64,000 bases of DNA from the NCBI RefSeq assembly GCF_025972045.1, contig NZ_JAPDHX010000001.1, positions 538,238-602,237 of the forward strand. Reading direction: 5' to 3'. Positions 42,918 through 53,779 of this stretch are shown piece by piece. The notes under the pieces were generated by a model. The model was given only the letters and a program-made list of their open reading frames with translations, was not told the origin of the DNA and ran no database searches. The stretch comes from Micropruina sonneratiae (lineage in GTDB: Bacteria > Actinomycetota > Actinomycetes > Propionibacteriales > Propionibacteriaceae). The position numbers were made by a program, and so were the translations under genes. How positions within the stretch are numbered: position 1 is the stretch's first letter; each line of letters starts with the position of its first letter.

Positions 42918-45128
42918 ATGACAGCCGAACCAGAGGACGCCGTAGAACTCGACCACGACGACGTGCTGCCCGAGCTGACCTTCGACGCCCAGTTCTACCC
43001 GGCCCGGCCGGCGAAGCTGCGGCCGGCGACCCGGCGACGCCGGGACATGCTGAAGGCGATGGGGCCGCCGCCGTTCGAGCCCGACGGCCGCAACAAGGCC
43101 TACGTGGAGTGGCTCGTCAACCAGTCGATGCTGGGGGACTCGATCACCCTGGCCCGCCAGCTCGCCGGCCTGCACACCATGTGGAGCAACCCCTACGCCT
43201 CGCCCGACCCGCGCGCCGCCGTCGACCGGACGTCGGTGTGGTTCACCGCCTATCCGCTGTCGCTGGTCACGGCCCACGACCAGAGCTTCCTCGGCGCCCT
43301 GGGCGAGGAGGATCTGTGGCAGGCGTTCCAGACGATCGGCATCGAGGGCGTCCACACCGGTCCGGTGAAGCTCGCCGGCGGCATCGCGGGCTGGAAGCAC
43401 ACCCCCAGCGTCGACGGCCACTTCGACCGGATCAGCATGGCCATCGACCCGCTGTTCGGCACCGAGGACGAGTACCGCGCGATGTGCGAGCTGGCGGCCC
43501 AGCACGGCGGCACGATCATCGACGACATCGTCCCCGGGCACACCGGCAAGGGCGCCGACTTCCGGCTGGCGGAGCTGAACTGGAAGGACTACCCGGGCAT
43601 CTACCACATGGTCGACATCCCCGAGGACGCCTGGCACCTGCTGCCCGAGGTGCCCAAGGGCCGCGACTCGGTCAACCTCGACCCGTCGCACGAACGTGCG
43701 CTGGCCGAAGCCGGCTACATCATCGGCGAGTTGCAGCGGGTCATCTTCTACGAGCCGGGGGTGAAGGAGACCAACTGGTCGGCCACCCCCGAGGTCCACG
43801 ACTACACCGGCAAGAAGCGCCGCTGGGTCTACCTGCACTACTTCAAGGGCGGCCAGCCCTCCATCAACTGGCTCGACCCGACGTTCGCCGGCATGCGGCT
43901 GGTGATGGGCGATGCGCTGCACTCGCTGCTCGACCTCGGTTCGGGTGGTCTGCGACTGGACGCCAACGGCTTCCTCGGCGTCGAACGCAACGTGGCCGGG
44001 CAGCCGGCCTGGTCCGAGGGGCACCCGCTCTCGCAGGCGTCCAACCAGTTGATCGGGTCGATGGTGCGCAAGGTCGGCGGTTTCACCTTCCAGGAACTGA
44101 ACCTGTCGGTGGACGACATCGCCGAGACGTCGAAGGTGGGGCCGGACCTGTCCTACGACTTCATCACCAGGCCGGCCTACCAGTACGCGCTGGCGACCGG
44201 CGACACCGAGTTCCTGCGGCTCACCCTGCGCGAGGCCATGATCGCCGGGGTCGACCAGGCTTCGCTGGTGCACGCCCTGCAGAACCACGACGAGCTCACC
44301 TACGAACTGGTCCATTTCGCCGCCCGGCACGCCACCGAGCACTACACCCTCGACGGCACCGTCTACACCGGTGCCGAGCTGGCCGAGCACATCCGTGAGG
44401 TGCTCCGGCTCAGGCTGACCGGCGAGGCGGGGCCGTACAACGCGCTGTTCACCCAGAACGGCATCGCCTCGACCACAGCCTCGGTGATCACCGCGAGCCT
44501 CGGCATCACCGACCTCGACGCCATCACCCCCGCCGACGTCGAGCAGATCAAGGCCGCGCACCTGCTGTTGTGCATGTACAACGCCTGGCAGCCCGGCGTG
44601 TTCGCGCTGTCGGGCTGGGATCTGGTCGGTGCCCTGCCGCTGCCGCGCGACGAGGTGGCGGCCCTGATCAGCACCGGCGACACCCGCTGGATCGAGCGCG
44701 GCGCCTACGACCTGATGGGCAGGGTCACCGAGGGGGCCCGAGCTGGCATGCCGCCCGCCCGTTCCCTGTACGGGCCGTTGCCGCAGCAGCTGGCCGACCC
44801 GAAGTCGTTCGCGTCCCGGCTGGCAGCCATCCTCAAGGTGCGCAAGGCACACGGGCTGTCCACCGGCACCCTCGAGGATGTGCCGGAGGTGCCGCACAAG
44901 GAGATGCTGATCCTGGTCAACCGGCTGTTCATCGGCGCCACCCAGGTGACGGTGCTGAACTTCGGCCCCGAGCGGATCACCGGCCATGTGCAGTCCGACG
45001 AGATCCCGGCCGGCCGGGTGTTCGACCTGACGACGCGGCGGCGGATCGCCGAGGTGGACGCGCTGGGCGGCTTCTCCGTGACGCTGCCCCCGTTCGGCGG
45101 GGTGGCCACGCTGGTCAAGGAGTACTGA
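42918..45128 (+). CDS. GH13 trehalose synthase-like enzyme (maltose glucosyltransferase type)
   Basis: A 736-residue GH13 protein. Motif [16 protein letters not shown] (nucleophile Asp), [15 protein letters not shown] (Glu), and [14 protein letters not shown] are present; the N-terminal 80 residues ([15 protein letters not shown]) and a long insert differ from plain TreS (~600 residues). Actinobacterial homologues are annotated maltose alpha-D-glucosyltransferase, interconverting maltose and trehalose; this specificity is inference. TACATT at 42905-42910 lies 7 nt before ATG 42918. Confidence 0.8.
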   Translation: MTAEPEDAVELDHDDVLPELTFDAQFYPARPAKLRPATRRRRDMLKAMGPPPFEPDGRNKAYVEWLVNQSMLGDSITLARQLAGLHTMWSNPYASPDPRAAVDRTSVWFTAYPLSLVTAHDQSFLGALGEEDLWQAFQTIGIEGVHTGPVKLAGGIAGWKHTPSVDGHFDRISMAIDPLFGTEDEYRAMCELAAQHGGTIIDDIVPGHTGKGADFRLAELNWKDYPGIYHMVDIPEDAWHLLPEVPKGRDSVNLDPSHERALAEAGYIIGELQRVIFYEPGVKETNWSATPEVHDYTGKKRRWVYLHYFKGGQPSINWLDPTFAGMRLVMGDALHSLLDLGSGGLRLDANGFLGVERNVAGQPAWSEGHPLSQASNQLIGSMVRKVGGFTFQELNLSVDDIAETSKVGPDLSYDFITRPAYQYALATGDTEFLRLTLREAMIAGVDQASLVHALQNHDELTYELVHFAARHATEHYTLDGTVYTGAELAEHIREVLRLRLTGEAGPYNALFTQNGIASTTASVITASLGITDLDAITPADVEQIKAAHLLLCMYNAWQPGVFALSGWDLVGALPLPRDEVAALISTGDTRWIERGAYDLMGRVTEGARAGMPPARSLYGPLPQQLADPKSFASRLAAILKVRKAHGLSTGTLEDVPEVPHKEMLILVNRLFIGATQVTVLNFGPERITGHVQSDEIPAGRVFDLTTRRRIAEVDALGGFSVTLPPFGGVATLVKEY

Positions 45129-45131
45129 GCG

Positions 45132-45159
45132 GCCGGGGGGCGGGAGGACGGCCCCCGGC
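45132..45159 (+). terminator. Hairpin after the GH13 gene
   Basis: GCCGGGGG (45132-45139) pairs with CCCCCGGC (45152-45159) around 12 nt, 4 bp past the stop. No U-tract. Confidence 0.45.
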
Positions 45160-45261
45160 GCCTCGAACCTCGATCGGTGGGTGCGGCCGCGGCAGTGTGA
45201 ACAATGAATGAACAAAGCTGTTCGACAGCCGGGGCCGGGGTGTCGCCGAGGCCCCGTCTCC

Positions 45262-45267
45262 TACACT
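45262..45267 (+). promoter_or_regulatory. Leaderless -10 box deciding the next start
   Basis: TACACT ends 6 nt before ATG 45274, so the start codon should coincide with the transcript start. This favours ATG 45274 over the in-frame ATG at 45208. Confidence 0.6.
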
Positions 45268-45273
45268 TTTGGT

Positions 45274-45675
45274 ATGAGTAACAAATACTTCCCCGCCAAC
45301 GATGGATCCGCCGACGAGCTGTGGGACGTCGTGCACGACCTGCCCGCCGGGATCAGCGACGCCTTCCACCTGGTGGCCGCGTCACTCGGCCAGGCGGACG
45401 CCGCGGCCGCCCTGCGCGATGCGCTGGGTCAGGTCCGGGCCACCAGCACCCGCGCCCACCTGCCCCGGGTGGCCTCGTACGAGATCCTGCCCCTGAGCCT
45501 GCGGCTGGCCGGCTTCCTGCGGCGCCACGACGGCTGGCGGCGCGAGGCCCTGGCAGCCCTCGCGGCGGCGGCCACGGCGCGACGGGTCGAGGAGGGCCGC
45601 GGCGCGCTGCTCGTGGCCGCCGACGCGATCGAGCGCGGTGTGACGGAGGTCGAGTCCAGGGCCTCCGCCGCCTGA
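45274..45675 (+). CDS. Small helical protein of unknown function
   Basis: A 133-residue cytoplasmic protein, mostly alpha-helical (DAAAALRDALGQVRATS, then REALAALAAAATARRVEEG), with no membrane segment, cysteine or recognised motif. It starts leaderlessly at ATG 45274 and lies directly upstream of the CIRCE-controlled groES promoter. I do not recognise a family. Confidence 0.7.
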   Translation: MSNKYFPANDGSADELWDVVHDLPAGISDAFHLVAASLGQADAAAALRDALGQVRATSTRAHLPRVASYEILPLSLRLAGFLRRHDGWRREALAALAAAATARRVEEGRGALLVAADAIERGVTEVESRASAA

Positions 45676-45697
45676 GCAGCCGATCGTCCGGCCAGAT

Positions 45698-45724
45698 CTG
45701 GCACTCGGGTTGAACGAGTGCTAA
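45698..45724 (+). promoter_or_regulatory. CIRCE operator 1 (HrcA site)
   Basis: CTGGCACTC-N9-GAGTGCTAA, an 8-of-9 match to the CIRCE inverted repeat TTAGCACTC-N9-GAGTGCTAA. Its loop contains the -35 box of the groES promoter, so HrcA bound here would block RNA polymerase. Confidence 0.9.
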
Positions 45725-45738
45725 GCCCGCGATAGATT
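45710..45738 (+). promoter_or_regulatory. groES-groEL promoter
   Basis: TTGAAC (45710-45715) and TAGATT (45733-45738) are separated by 17 bp. Transcription would begin around 45745, inside the second CIRCE. Confidence 0.75.
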
Positions 45739-45742
45739 CGCA

Positions 45743-45769
45743 TTAGCACTCTCGGTGTGAGAGTGCGAA
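45743..45769 (+). promoter_or_regulatory. CIRCE operator 2 (HrcA site)
   Basis: TTAGCACTC-N9-GAGTGCGAA, one mismatch to consensus. It covers the predicted transcription start and lies 18 bp downstream of operator 1 on roughly the same helical face. Confidence 0.92.
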
Positions 45770-45854
45770 CGGCCGACGGCGGCACCCGCGACGACGCCCC
45801 GGCTCCCACATCGACAGCAACGGGCCGTGTGCCCAGCACAAGAAAGGGTTTTGA

Positions 45855-47771
<1,917 letters not shown>

Positions 47772-47796
47772 GCGAAACCCGCGCGCAACCGCTAGC

Positions 47797-47828
47797 CGAA
47801 TCCCCCGTCCGCAAGGGCGGGGGATTCG
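47797..47828 (+). terminator. groESL terminator with GCAA tetraloop
   Basis: A 14-bp stem (one G-U pair) from 47797-47810 with 47815-47828 closes on a GCAA loop, a GNRA tetraloop that stabilises hairpins. Confidence 0.85.
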
Positions 47829-47854
47829 TGCGTCCCGGCCGCCCCCAACCCCGG

Positions 47855-47913
47855 CGCTCGCCTCACTACCGAGCGCCGCCAACCTTGGCGAGCGCTCGGT
47901 AGTGAGGCGAGCG
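47855..47913. repeat. Palindromic element C, near-perfect 59-nt palindrome
   Basis: Arms 47855-47876 and 47892-47913 are 22-bp exact inverted repeats (core CGCTCGCCTCACTACCGAGC). The loop itself folds (CGCCAA-CC-TTGGCG), so almost the whole 59 nt can form one cruciform. It follows the groEL terminator by 26 bp and is unrelated to elements A and B. Confidence 0.9.
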
Positions 47914-48015
47914 TGAGGGGGATATCGAGGTTAGTCGAACTAATCCGATGGATTTTGTAGGTTATATGCCGAGATCCATGGTCAGAAGCCCTCGGTGGCG
48001 CCTACCGTTTTGCGC

Positions 48016-48975
48016 ATGGCCCGCACCCCCCGCCCGGACGCGCTGCTGATCGGTGCACCCAAGGCAGGTACCAGCGCGCTGCACGCGGCGTTGGCACTCC
48101 ATCCGCAGGTGTTCACCACCACGCCCAAGGAGCCCAAGTACTACCTGTGCGCGGACGCCCCGCCGCCGGCCTACAAGGGACCCGGCGACGCCCACAGCCA
48201 GCAGGAGTGGATCTGGCGCCGCGAGGCCTACGACGCGCTGTTCGCGCCGGCCAGGGACGACCAGCTGCGCATCGAGAGCACGCCGTTCTACCTCTACCTG
48301 CGCAACGCCCGGCGCCGGATCGCCGAGGAACTGCCCGAGGTCAAGCTGATCGCGGTGATCCGCGACCCCGTCGAACGGGCCTACTCGAACTGGATGCACC
48401 TGTGGTCGGACGGTCTGGAGCCGGTGGCGGACTTCGAGACCGCCTTCGACCTCGAGGAGAAGCGGATCGCGAGGGGCTGGGCGCCGTTCTGGCACTATCG
48501 CCGGCAGGGCTTCTACGGCCACCAGCTCGAGGACCTGTACGGGCACGTGGACGCCGAACGCATCCTGGTGGTGCGCTACCGGGAGCTCGTCAACGACCCG
48601 GCCGGGCTGCTCGACCGGGTGGCCGGCTTCCTCGGCCTGCAGACCGGCCTGGTGCCCGGCATCCCGCGGGAGAACGCCCGCAGCTACGTGGCGCCGGGCC
48701 CGTCCACCGCTGTGCTGTCGCGGGTGATCAGGGCCGGGGCGTCCGTGGGTGCGTGGTTCCCGCCCGAGCTCTGGCGTAGGGCGAGTGCGCCGCTGACATC
48801 GCTGATGCAGGCGCGCGGGGCCGCCGCCCGGCCGACCCTCGACCGTGGCGTCCGGGCCCGGCTGGTGCAGCAGTTCGCCGACGACATCGACCGGCTCGAG
48901 GCGGTCACCGGCCAGACCTTCGCCGACTGGCGCGCCGACTCCAGCGCGGGCTCGTTCGCCGGCCGCACCGCCTGA
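48016..48975 (+). CDS. PAPS-dependent sulfotransferase
   Basis: A 319-residue protein. The 5'-phosphosulphate loop is LIGAPKAGTSALHAAL and the 3'-phosphate motif IRDPVERAYSNWMHL, followed by VVRYRELVNDPAGLLDRV. These mark heparan-type carbohydrate or lipid sulfotransferases. TACCGT (48003-48008) lies 7 nt before ATG 48016, which is preferred to GTG 47995. The acceptor is unknown; no PAPS synthesis genes are nearby. Confidence 0.88.
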   Translation: MARTPRPDALLIGAPKAGTSALHAALALHPQVFTTTPKEPKYYLCADAPPPAYKGPGDAHSQQEWIWRREAYDALFAPARDDQLRIESTPFYLYLRNARRRIAEELPEVKLIAVIRDPVERAYSNWMHLWSDGLEPVADFETAFDLEEKRIARGWAPFWHYRRQGFYGHQLEDLYGHVDAERILVVRYRELVNDPAGLLDRVAGFLGLQTGLVPGIPRENARSYVAPGPSTAVLSRVIRAGASVGAWFPPELWRRASAPLTSLMQARGAAARPTLDRGVRARLVQQFADDIDRLEAVTGQTFADWRADSSAGSFAGRTA

Positions 48976-49019
48976 GCGTCACCGACTGGTGAGCGGGGGA
49001 CAGCGCGGGAGGCGGCGAG

Positions 49020-49922
49020 TCAGCCGCGCCAGGGCGCGACCATGAGGTCGTGCGCGCCGTCGGGGCGGGCCGCCTCGAAGTACAGCCGGGTGCCGCCGTC
49101 GGGCTGCGTCACGGCCGCGGCATAGCGCAGGGCGCCGTCCGAGGCGGGCGAGCAGGCGATCGGGACGTCCCCGACCGGGGTCAGGACGGCCCCGGGGCGC
49201 TCCGCCTGGGCCAGCCCCGTCCGCTCGAACCAGTTGGATGCCGCGTCCGCGCGTCCGTCGTACAGCACCACCAGCGGCTCCAGCGACAGCACGGTGGTGA
49301 CCCGGGTACCGCGAGCGTCCCAGCCCCCGCCCCCGGGCGCCAGCGCCACGCCGCGGTCCACCCAGTGCAGGCCATCGTCGCTGGTCAGGTAGCGGGTGGT
49401 CATCCGGTCCTCCGCGCCCGCCACGTCCAACGGGTGGCAGCACAGCCACAGGTGCCAGGCGCTGCCGTCGGTCACGATCACTGGGTCCTTCACCGCCACC
49501 GCCGACGTGCCCGGCAGCACTACGGTGCGCCGGCCGCCGGGCAGCTCCTCGGGCGTCGGCGCGTCGATCGCCTCGACCCACCAGTGCTTCGACCCGGGGG
49601 TGGCGCAGGACACGTACAGCCGCCACCCGCCGCCGGGCAGCCGGACCAGCGCGGGACGCTCGAACGACTCGGCCCCGAAGGCGTCACGATGCAGCTCCGC
49701 CACCGTCTTGAACGCGATGCCGTCGAGCGAACGGGCGACCACCGTCGCGACCCCGCGCCCGGCCGACAGCGGACGCCGCACCCGGTAGGCCAGCCAGTAG
49801 GCGCCGTCGGCGTACAACGCGGCGGGCGCCCCGGACCAGTTTCCGGGACCCGCATCGGGTGCGGGCACGACCACCGTCGCCTCGTCGAACAGCGGGGCCG
49901 TGCACCCGATCGTTGCGCTCAT
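49020..49922 (-). CDS. Five-bladed beta-propeller glycosidase-like protein
   Basis: A 300-residue protein of short beta repeats ([64 protein letters not shown]) typical of GH43/GH32-like propellers. No signal peptide, so cytoplasmic. Candidate acidic catalytic residues cannot be fixed by eye. TAGGCT (49929-49934) lies 6 nt before ATG 49922. Confidence 0.65.
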   Translation of the reverse strand: MSATIGCTAPLFDEATVVVPAPDAGPGNWSGAPAALYADGAYWLAYRVRRPLSAGRGVATVVARSLDGIAFKTVAELHRDAFGAESFERPALVRLPGGGWRLYVSCATPGSKHWWVEAIDAPTPEELPGGRRTVVLPGTSAVAVKDPVIVTDGSAWHLWLCCHPLDVAGAEDRMTTRYLTSDDGLHWVDRGVALAPGGGGWDARGTRVTTVLSLEPLVVLYDGRADAASNWFERTGLAQAERPGAVLTPVGDVPIACSPASDGALRYAAAVTQPDGGTRLYFEAARPDGAHDLMVAPWRG

Positions 49923-49995
49923 GGGGGAAGCCTAGGGCCAGCCACGGCCCGGTCCCGGCATCCGGGTGGCCGGTCGCCCCACTACGGTGCCGGGC

Positions 49996-50728
49996 ATGGC
50001 TGTTCCAGCCATCGAGTCACCCACCGCGCCGGTCGGGCCGTGGATCCTGCTCGCCGGAGCCCTGGCCACCCTCGGGCTGGGACTCAGTTCGTACGGCACC
50101 GCTTCCGCGGCGGACGTGGCGGCCATGCCGGGCGGCAACCAGCCGTTGTTCACCTGGCTGGTGTGCCTCGCGGTCGCCCTCGCACTGATCGCGGCCGGGG
50201 TGTCGGCGCTCGCTGCGGGCCTGGCCGGCTCGGTGGTCACCCGGGCAGTGGTCGGCCGCCGCGGGCGCGCTGGCGGCCATCGGAGTGACCGCCGTGGTCA
50301 TGTCGCTGGCGGCGTTCGCGGCCGACGTCGAGACGACGGACGACGCGGGGGCCGCCGGTGCCGGTCGCCTGCTGGCCGAACTCGAGTTCGCCGCCGCCCA
50401 GGTCGGCCACGGCGTCCTCGCGCTCGCCATGCTGGCGCTGGCCGCGCTGGCGATCAGCCGGGACACCGACGGACTGCTGGTGGTCGTCGCAGGGGTGGCC
50501 GCGGTCGTGCTGATCGCAGCCGTCGTGATGGGCTCGGGCGTCCCCCTGCCGGTCACCGGCCTGTGCGCGGGGGTGGTCGGCGGGTGTGCGCTGGGCTCGC
50601 CCGGGCTGCGGGGTGCCAGGCCCAACCCTGGCAATCCCGCCCCGCCCGCGTCCGGCGGCCCCGGCCCGGGCGGGTACGGCCGTCCTCGCGGCCCTAGCAT
50701 GGGCCCGTGCCCGCCGTCTCGTTGCTGA
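49996..50728 (+). pseudogene. Polytopic membrane protein, frameshifted
   Basis: ATG 49996 (leaderless box TACGGT at 49983-49988) opens two hydrophobic helices; homology then continues in the +1 frame from about 50249 (SAAAGALAAIGVTAVVMSL) through three more helices. Removing one G near 50247 would join TRA to WSAAAGALAA and give an intact protein of about 240 residues. Either a one-base insertion or a sequencing error. No family recognised. Its 3' end overlaps the next gene by 22 bp. Confidence 0.65.
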
Positions 50729-52083
50729 CCCGCCGGATCGGACCGGTCGCGGCGGCGACGCTGGGGGCGACCGGCACCCTTCTGATCGGCTGGGGCAGCT
50801 GCCATCCGGAGTTCGCGTTCGGCCCCGACGGCTGGCCGTCGGCGACGGTGAACGCGATCGGCCTGGCGCTGCCGCTGCCCTGGAACCGGGTCGCGATCGT
50901 CGCCGGCGTGACGCTGCTGGCGCTGGCCTGGTGGTGGCTGCGCCCGGACGCCGACCGCCCGACCCCGCATCGCCGGCTGTTCGCCGTCCTGGCCGTGTGG
51001 AGCCTGCCGATGCTGCTTGTGCCGCCGGTGCTGTCGGCCGACGCCGTGCTGTACGCCGACCTGGGCTGGATCGTGAACCAGGGGCAGAACCCGTATTTGA
51101 TCGGCCTGACCGGTGCCGGCGGCCCCTACGCGCCGCACGTCGACCCGCTGTGGGCCGGCAGCGGGGTGGCCTACCCGCCGCTGGCCCTGCTGCAGGACGC
51201 CGCGGTGGTGCGGCTGGCCGGGTTCGCCACCTACGGGGGCATCGTCGCCATGCGGCTGCCCGCCCTGGCCGCGATCGCGGCGATCGCCTGGACGCTGCCC
51301 CGGCTGGCCCGGCGGCTCGGGTCAGACCCGGCCCGGGCGCTGTGGTGGGGGCTGGCGAACCCCCTGGTGGTGGTCCACTTCGTGGGGGGCGCGCACAACG
51401 ACGCGGTAATGGTGGCGCTCGCCCTGGCCGGGGTGCTGCTGGCGCTGCGTGGCCCGCACTGGGCGTGGGGTCTGCTCGCCGGCCCGGCCGTGATCGGAGT
51501 GGCGATGGCGATCAAGCCGCAGGCGGGGCTGGCGGTGCTGGCCTGCGCCGGGCTGCCGGTGGCCGCCGAACTGGCGCGTCGTCCGTTCGGGGCGAGGGTG
51601 CCGCTGCTGGCCCGGCGTTCGGCGATCGCCGCCGTCGTCGCGGTGGGCGCCTTCGTGGTGGTGACACTGCCCACGGGGCTCGGGTTCGGCTGGACCCGGT
51701 GGTTGTCGCTGATGGGCAGGGCGGGAACGGCCGCCCCCTTCTCGGTGCTCGCCCAGGCGGGTGAGCTGGTCATCCAGCAGCTGGGCGGCGAAACCTCCAG
51801 CTGGCTGGCCGGGGTCGGGGCGGTGTCCACGCTGGCGATGGTGGCCGCGCTGGCCTGGATCGTGCTGCACCTCGCCGACCGGCCACTCGCGGCGGTGGGC
51901 TGGGGTTCGCTGGCGGTCAGCGTGCTCGGCCAGTCGATGCACCCCTGGTACATCCCCTGGTCGTTGGCGCTGTTGGCGCTGGTGCCGCTGACCAGACGCC
52001 AGTTCGGCTGGCTGACCTGCTTCGGCATCGGTTTCGTGGTGTGGAACGCGATCCAGACCGTGGTGTGGCATTCGGTGCGTTGA
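50707..52083 (+). CDS. MptB-like polyprenyl-phosphomannose alpha-1,6-mannosyltransferase
   Basis: A 458-residue protein with about 11-12 membrane helices. LSADAVLYADLGWIVNQGQN (acidic motif in the first outer loop) and VVHFVGGAHNDAVMVALALA are shared with MptB/GT-C mannosyltransferases that extend lipomannan from polyprenyl phosphomannose. TAGCAT (50695-50700) lies 6 nt before GTG 50707. It is about half identical by eye to the gene at 52346, a tandem duplicate. Confidence 0.83.
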   Translation: MPAVSLLTRRIGPVAAATLGATGTLLIGWGSCHPEFAFGPDGWPSATVNAIGLALPLPWNRVAIVAGVTLLALAWWWLRPDADRPTPHRRLFAVLAVWSLPMLLVPPVLSADAVLYADLGWIVNQGQNPYLIGLTGAGGPYAPHVDPLWAGSGVAYPPLALLQDAAVVRLAGFATYGGIVAMRLPALAAIAAIAWTLPRLARRLGSDPARALWWGLANPLVVVHFVGGAHNDAVMVALALAGVLLALRGPHWAWGLLAGPAVIGVAMAIKPQAGLAVLACAGLPVAAELARRPFGARVPLLARRSAIAAVVAVGAFVVVTLPTGLGFGWTRWLSLMGRAGTAAPFSVLAQAGELVIQQLGGETSSWLAGVGAVSTLAMVAALAWIVLHLADRPLAAVGWGSLAVSVLGQSMHPWYIPWSLALLALVPLTRRQFGWLTCFGIGFVVWNAIQTVVWHSVR

Positions 52084-52345
52084 GGGGGCTCAGAGCCAGC
52101 ACCGACAGACCGACCATCGGCCAGATCCGGGAGCGACGTGCGGGGGCACCGCGGCCAGGGCGGTCAGCGCGCCGGCCCCGTCGAGGCGTCCGTGGACGAT
52201 CCCCTCGGCGACCAGGGTCTGCCGCCATGGATCCCAACCCAATCGGCGCTTGCAGGGGTGAGCGGGCGGACCCGCGCGGGTGTCCGGACGCGTGGCCCGT
52301 CTCGCTAGGATCGAGCCACCGAACGACCGACCGAAAGCTCTGCCC
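52084..52345. other. Gap between the MptB-like genes; possible minus-strand gene remnant
   Basis: 262 bp without an intact gene. On the minus strand 52090-52260 encodes RRLGWDPWRQTLVAEGIVHG and a Pro/Trp-containing end before a stop, which reads like the C-terminus of a real protein whose front is lost; I cannot name it. TAGGAT at 52306-52311 is the probable -10 box of the downstream gene. Confidence 0.35.
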
Positions 52346-53770
52346 ATGCCTGCTTCCCCGTGGCGCCTCCCCGGCGTCTGGGTCGGTTTCATCGGTGCGG
52401 TGCTGGTCGGCGTGGGCGCCTGCAGCAACGGCTTCTCGTTCAATCCGGACGGCTGGGGCGTCGGCCCGATCGCGGCGCTCGGTCATGCGCTGAGCCGCAC
52501 CGCCGGGGCGTCCCTGGTGCTCACCGGCTGCCTGCTGCTGTCGGCCGGATGGTTCCTGCTGGCGCCACGGCCGGGCCGGCCCGGCGTGCGGTGGGTGTGG
52601 CTGCTGTGGGCGGTTCCGGTGCTGATCGTGCCCCCGGTGATGAGCGGCGACCCGTTCCTGTACGCCGACCTGGGCTGGATCATGGCGCACGGTGGCAACC
52701 CATACGTCGACGTGCTGGGCAGCATGGGCGGCCCCTACGACCCGTTCGTCGACGACTTCTGGTCGGGCAACGGGGTGGCGTATCCGCCGCTGGCACTTGA
52801 GGTCAGCCGGCTGATGGTACAGCTCACCGGCATGCACCCGTACTGGGGGGTCGTGGCGCAGCGGCTGCCGGCGTTGGTCGGCGTCGCGCTGATGGCATGG
52901 TTCCTGCCCCGGATCGCCGAGCGTGTCGGAGCGGACCGCGACTGGGCTCTGTGGCTCGGCGTGCTGAACCCGATCGTGATCGTGCACCTGATCGGCGGCG
53001 CCCACAACGACACCCTGATGGTAGGCGTCGTCGTGTTCGCGATCTGGCTGAGCCTGCAGCACGTGCCGCGGGTGTCGGCGTCCCTGCTGCTGGCACCGGT
53101 GGTGATCGGGGTGGCGATGGCGCTGAAACAGCAGGCCGGGCTGGCCGTGGTCGCCGCAGCCGGCCTGCCGGTCGCGGCGCGACTGGTCCGGCTGCCCTGG
53201 TCGCAGCGGGTGCTGGTGCTGGGCTGGCGCTCCGCACTGGCCGCCGTCGTCGCACTGGGCACGTTCGTCGCGGTGTCGCTGGCGACCGGGCTGGGCTTCG
53301 GCTGGACGCAGTGGCTGTCGCAGATGGGCCGGGCTCGGACGATGACCCTCGCCGTCGCGATCGCTGACGCCTTCGCCTGGACCGGTCACGACCTGTTCCG
53401 GCTGCTCAACACCGTGTTCGCGCTGGCGGCGGTGATCGGGATTGGCTACCTGCTGCTGAGCCGGCCCGAACGTCCACTGGTCGTGACCGCGTGGGGGTCG
53501 GTGCTGGTGCTGTTCCTCGGCCAGGCCCTGCACCCCTGGTACGTGGGGCTGAGCCTGGCGCTGCTGGCCCTGCTGCCACTGGGTCGCGCGGTGCTGAGGT
53601 GGGTGGTGGTGGTCACCGTCGGGTACCTGATCGCCTATGCGACCACGAACCTGTTCAACCTGGCTGTGCTGCCGTCACTCGCGGCGGGGCTGGTGGCCGC
53701 GGCGGTCGCCTTCGCGTCCTGGACGGGCGCCCGTCCGGTCACTCCCGGGCACGCGGACCGCGCCGACTAG
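52346..53770 (+). CDS. MptB-like polyprenyl-phosphomannose mannosyltransferase, paralogue
   Basis: A 474-residue GT-C membrane enzyme. MSGDPFLYADLGWIMAHGGN and IVHLIGGAHNDTLMVGVVVF correspond to the motifs of the upstream paralogue, as does GLGFGWTQWLSQMGRA. It differs mainly in the last third. ATG 52346 has a short leader from TAGGAT (52306-52311) and no strong ribosome site. Likely elongates a cell-envelope mannan or related glycan. Confidence 0.83.
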   Translation: MPASPWRLPGVWVGFIGAVLVGVGACSNGFSFNPDGWGVGPIAALGHALSRTAGASLVLTGCLLLSAGWFLLAPRPGRPGVRWVWLLWAVPVLIVPPVMSGDPFLYADLGWIMAHGGNPYVDVLGSMGGPYDPFVDDFWSGNGVAYPPLALEVSRLMVQLTGMHPYWGVVAQRLPALVGVALMAWFLPRIAERVGADRDWALWLGVLNPIVIVHLIGGAHNDTLMVGVVVFAIWLSLQHVPRVSASLLLAPVVIGVAMALKQQAGLAVVAAAGLPVAARLVRLPWSQRVLVLGWRSALAAVVALGTFVAVSLATGLGFGWTQWLSQMGRARTMTLAVAIADAFAWTGHDLFRLLNTVFALAAVIGIGYLLLSRPERPLVVTAWGSVLVLFLGQALHPWYVGLSLALLALLPLGRAVLRWVVVVTVGYLIAYATTNLFNLAVLPSLAAGLVAAAVAFASWTGARPVTPGHADRAD

Positions 53771-53779
53771 GATTGATGG

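Noticed and set aside
45209..45225. TGAACAAAGCTGTTCGA, resembling an actinobacterial LexA (SOS) box
   Set aside because: The half-sites GAAC/GTTC are 6 nt apart instead of 4, and the downstream gene has no repair function.
47949..47978. ATGGAT...ATCCAT inverted repeat before the sulfotransferase gene
   Set aside because: Six-base arms 20 nt apart in an AT-rich patch are expected by chance and show no further symmetry.
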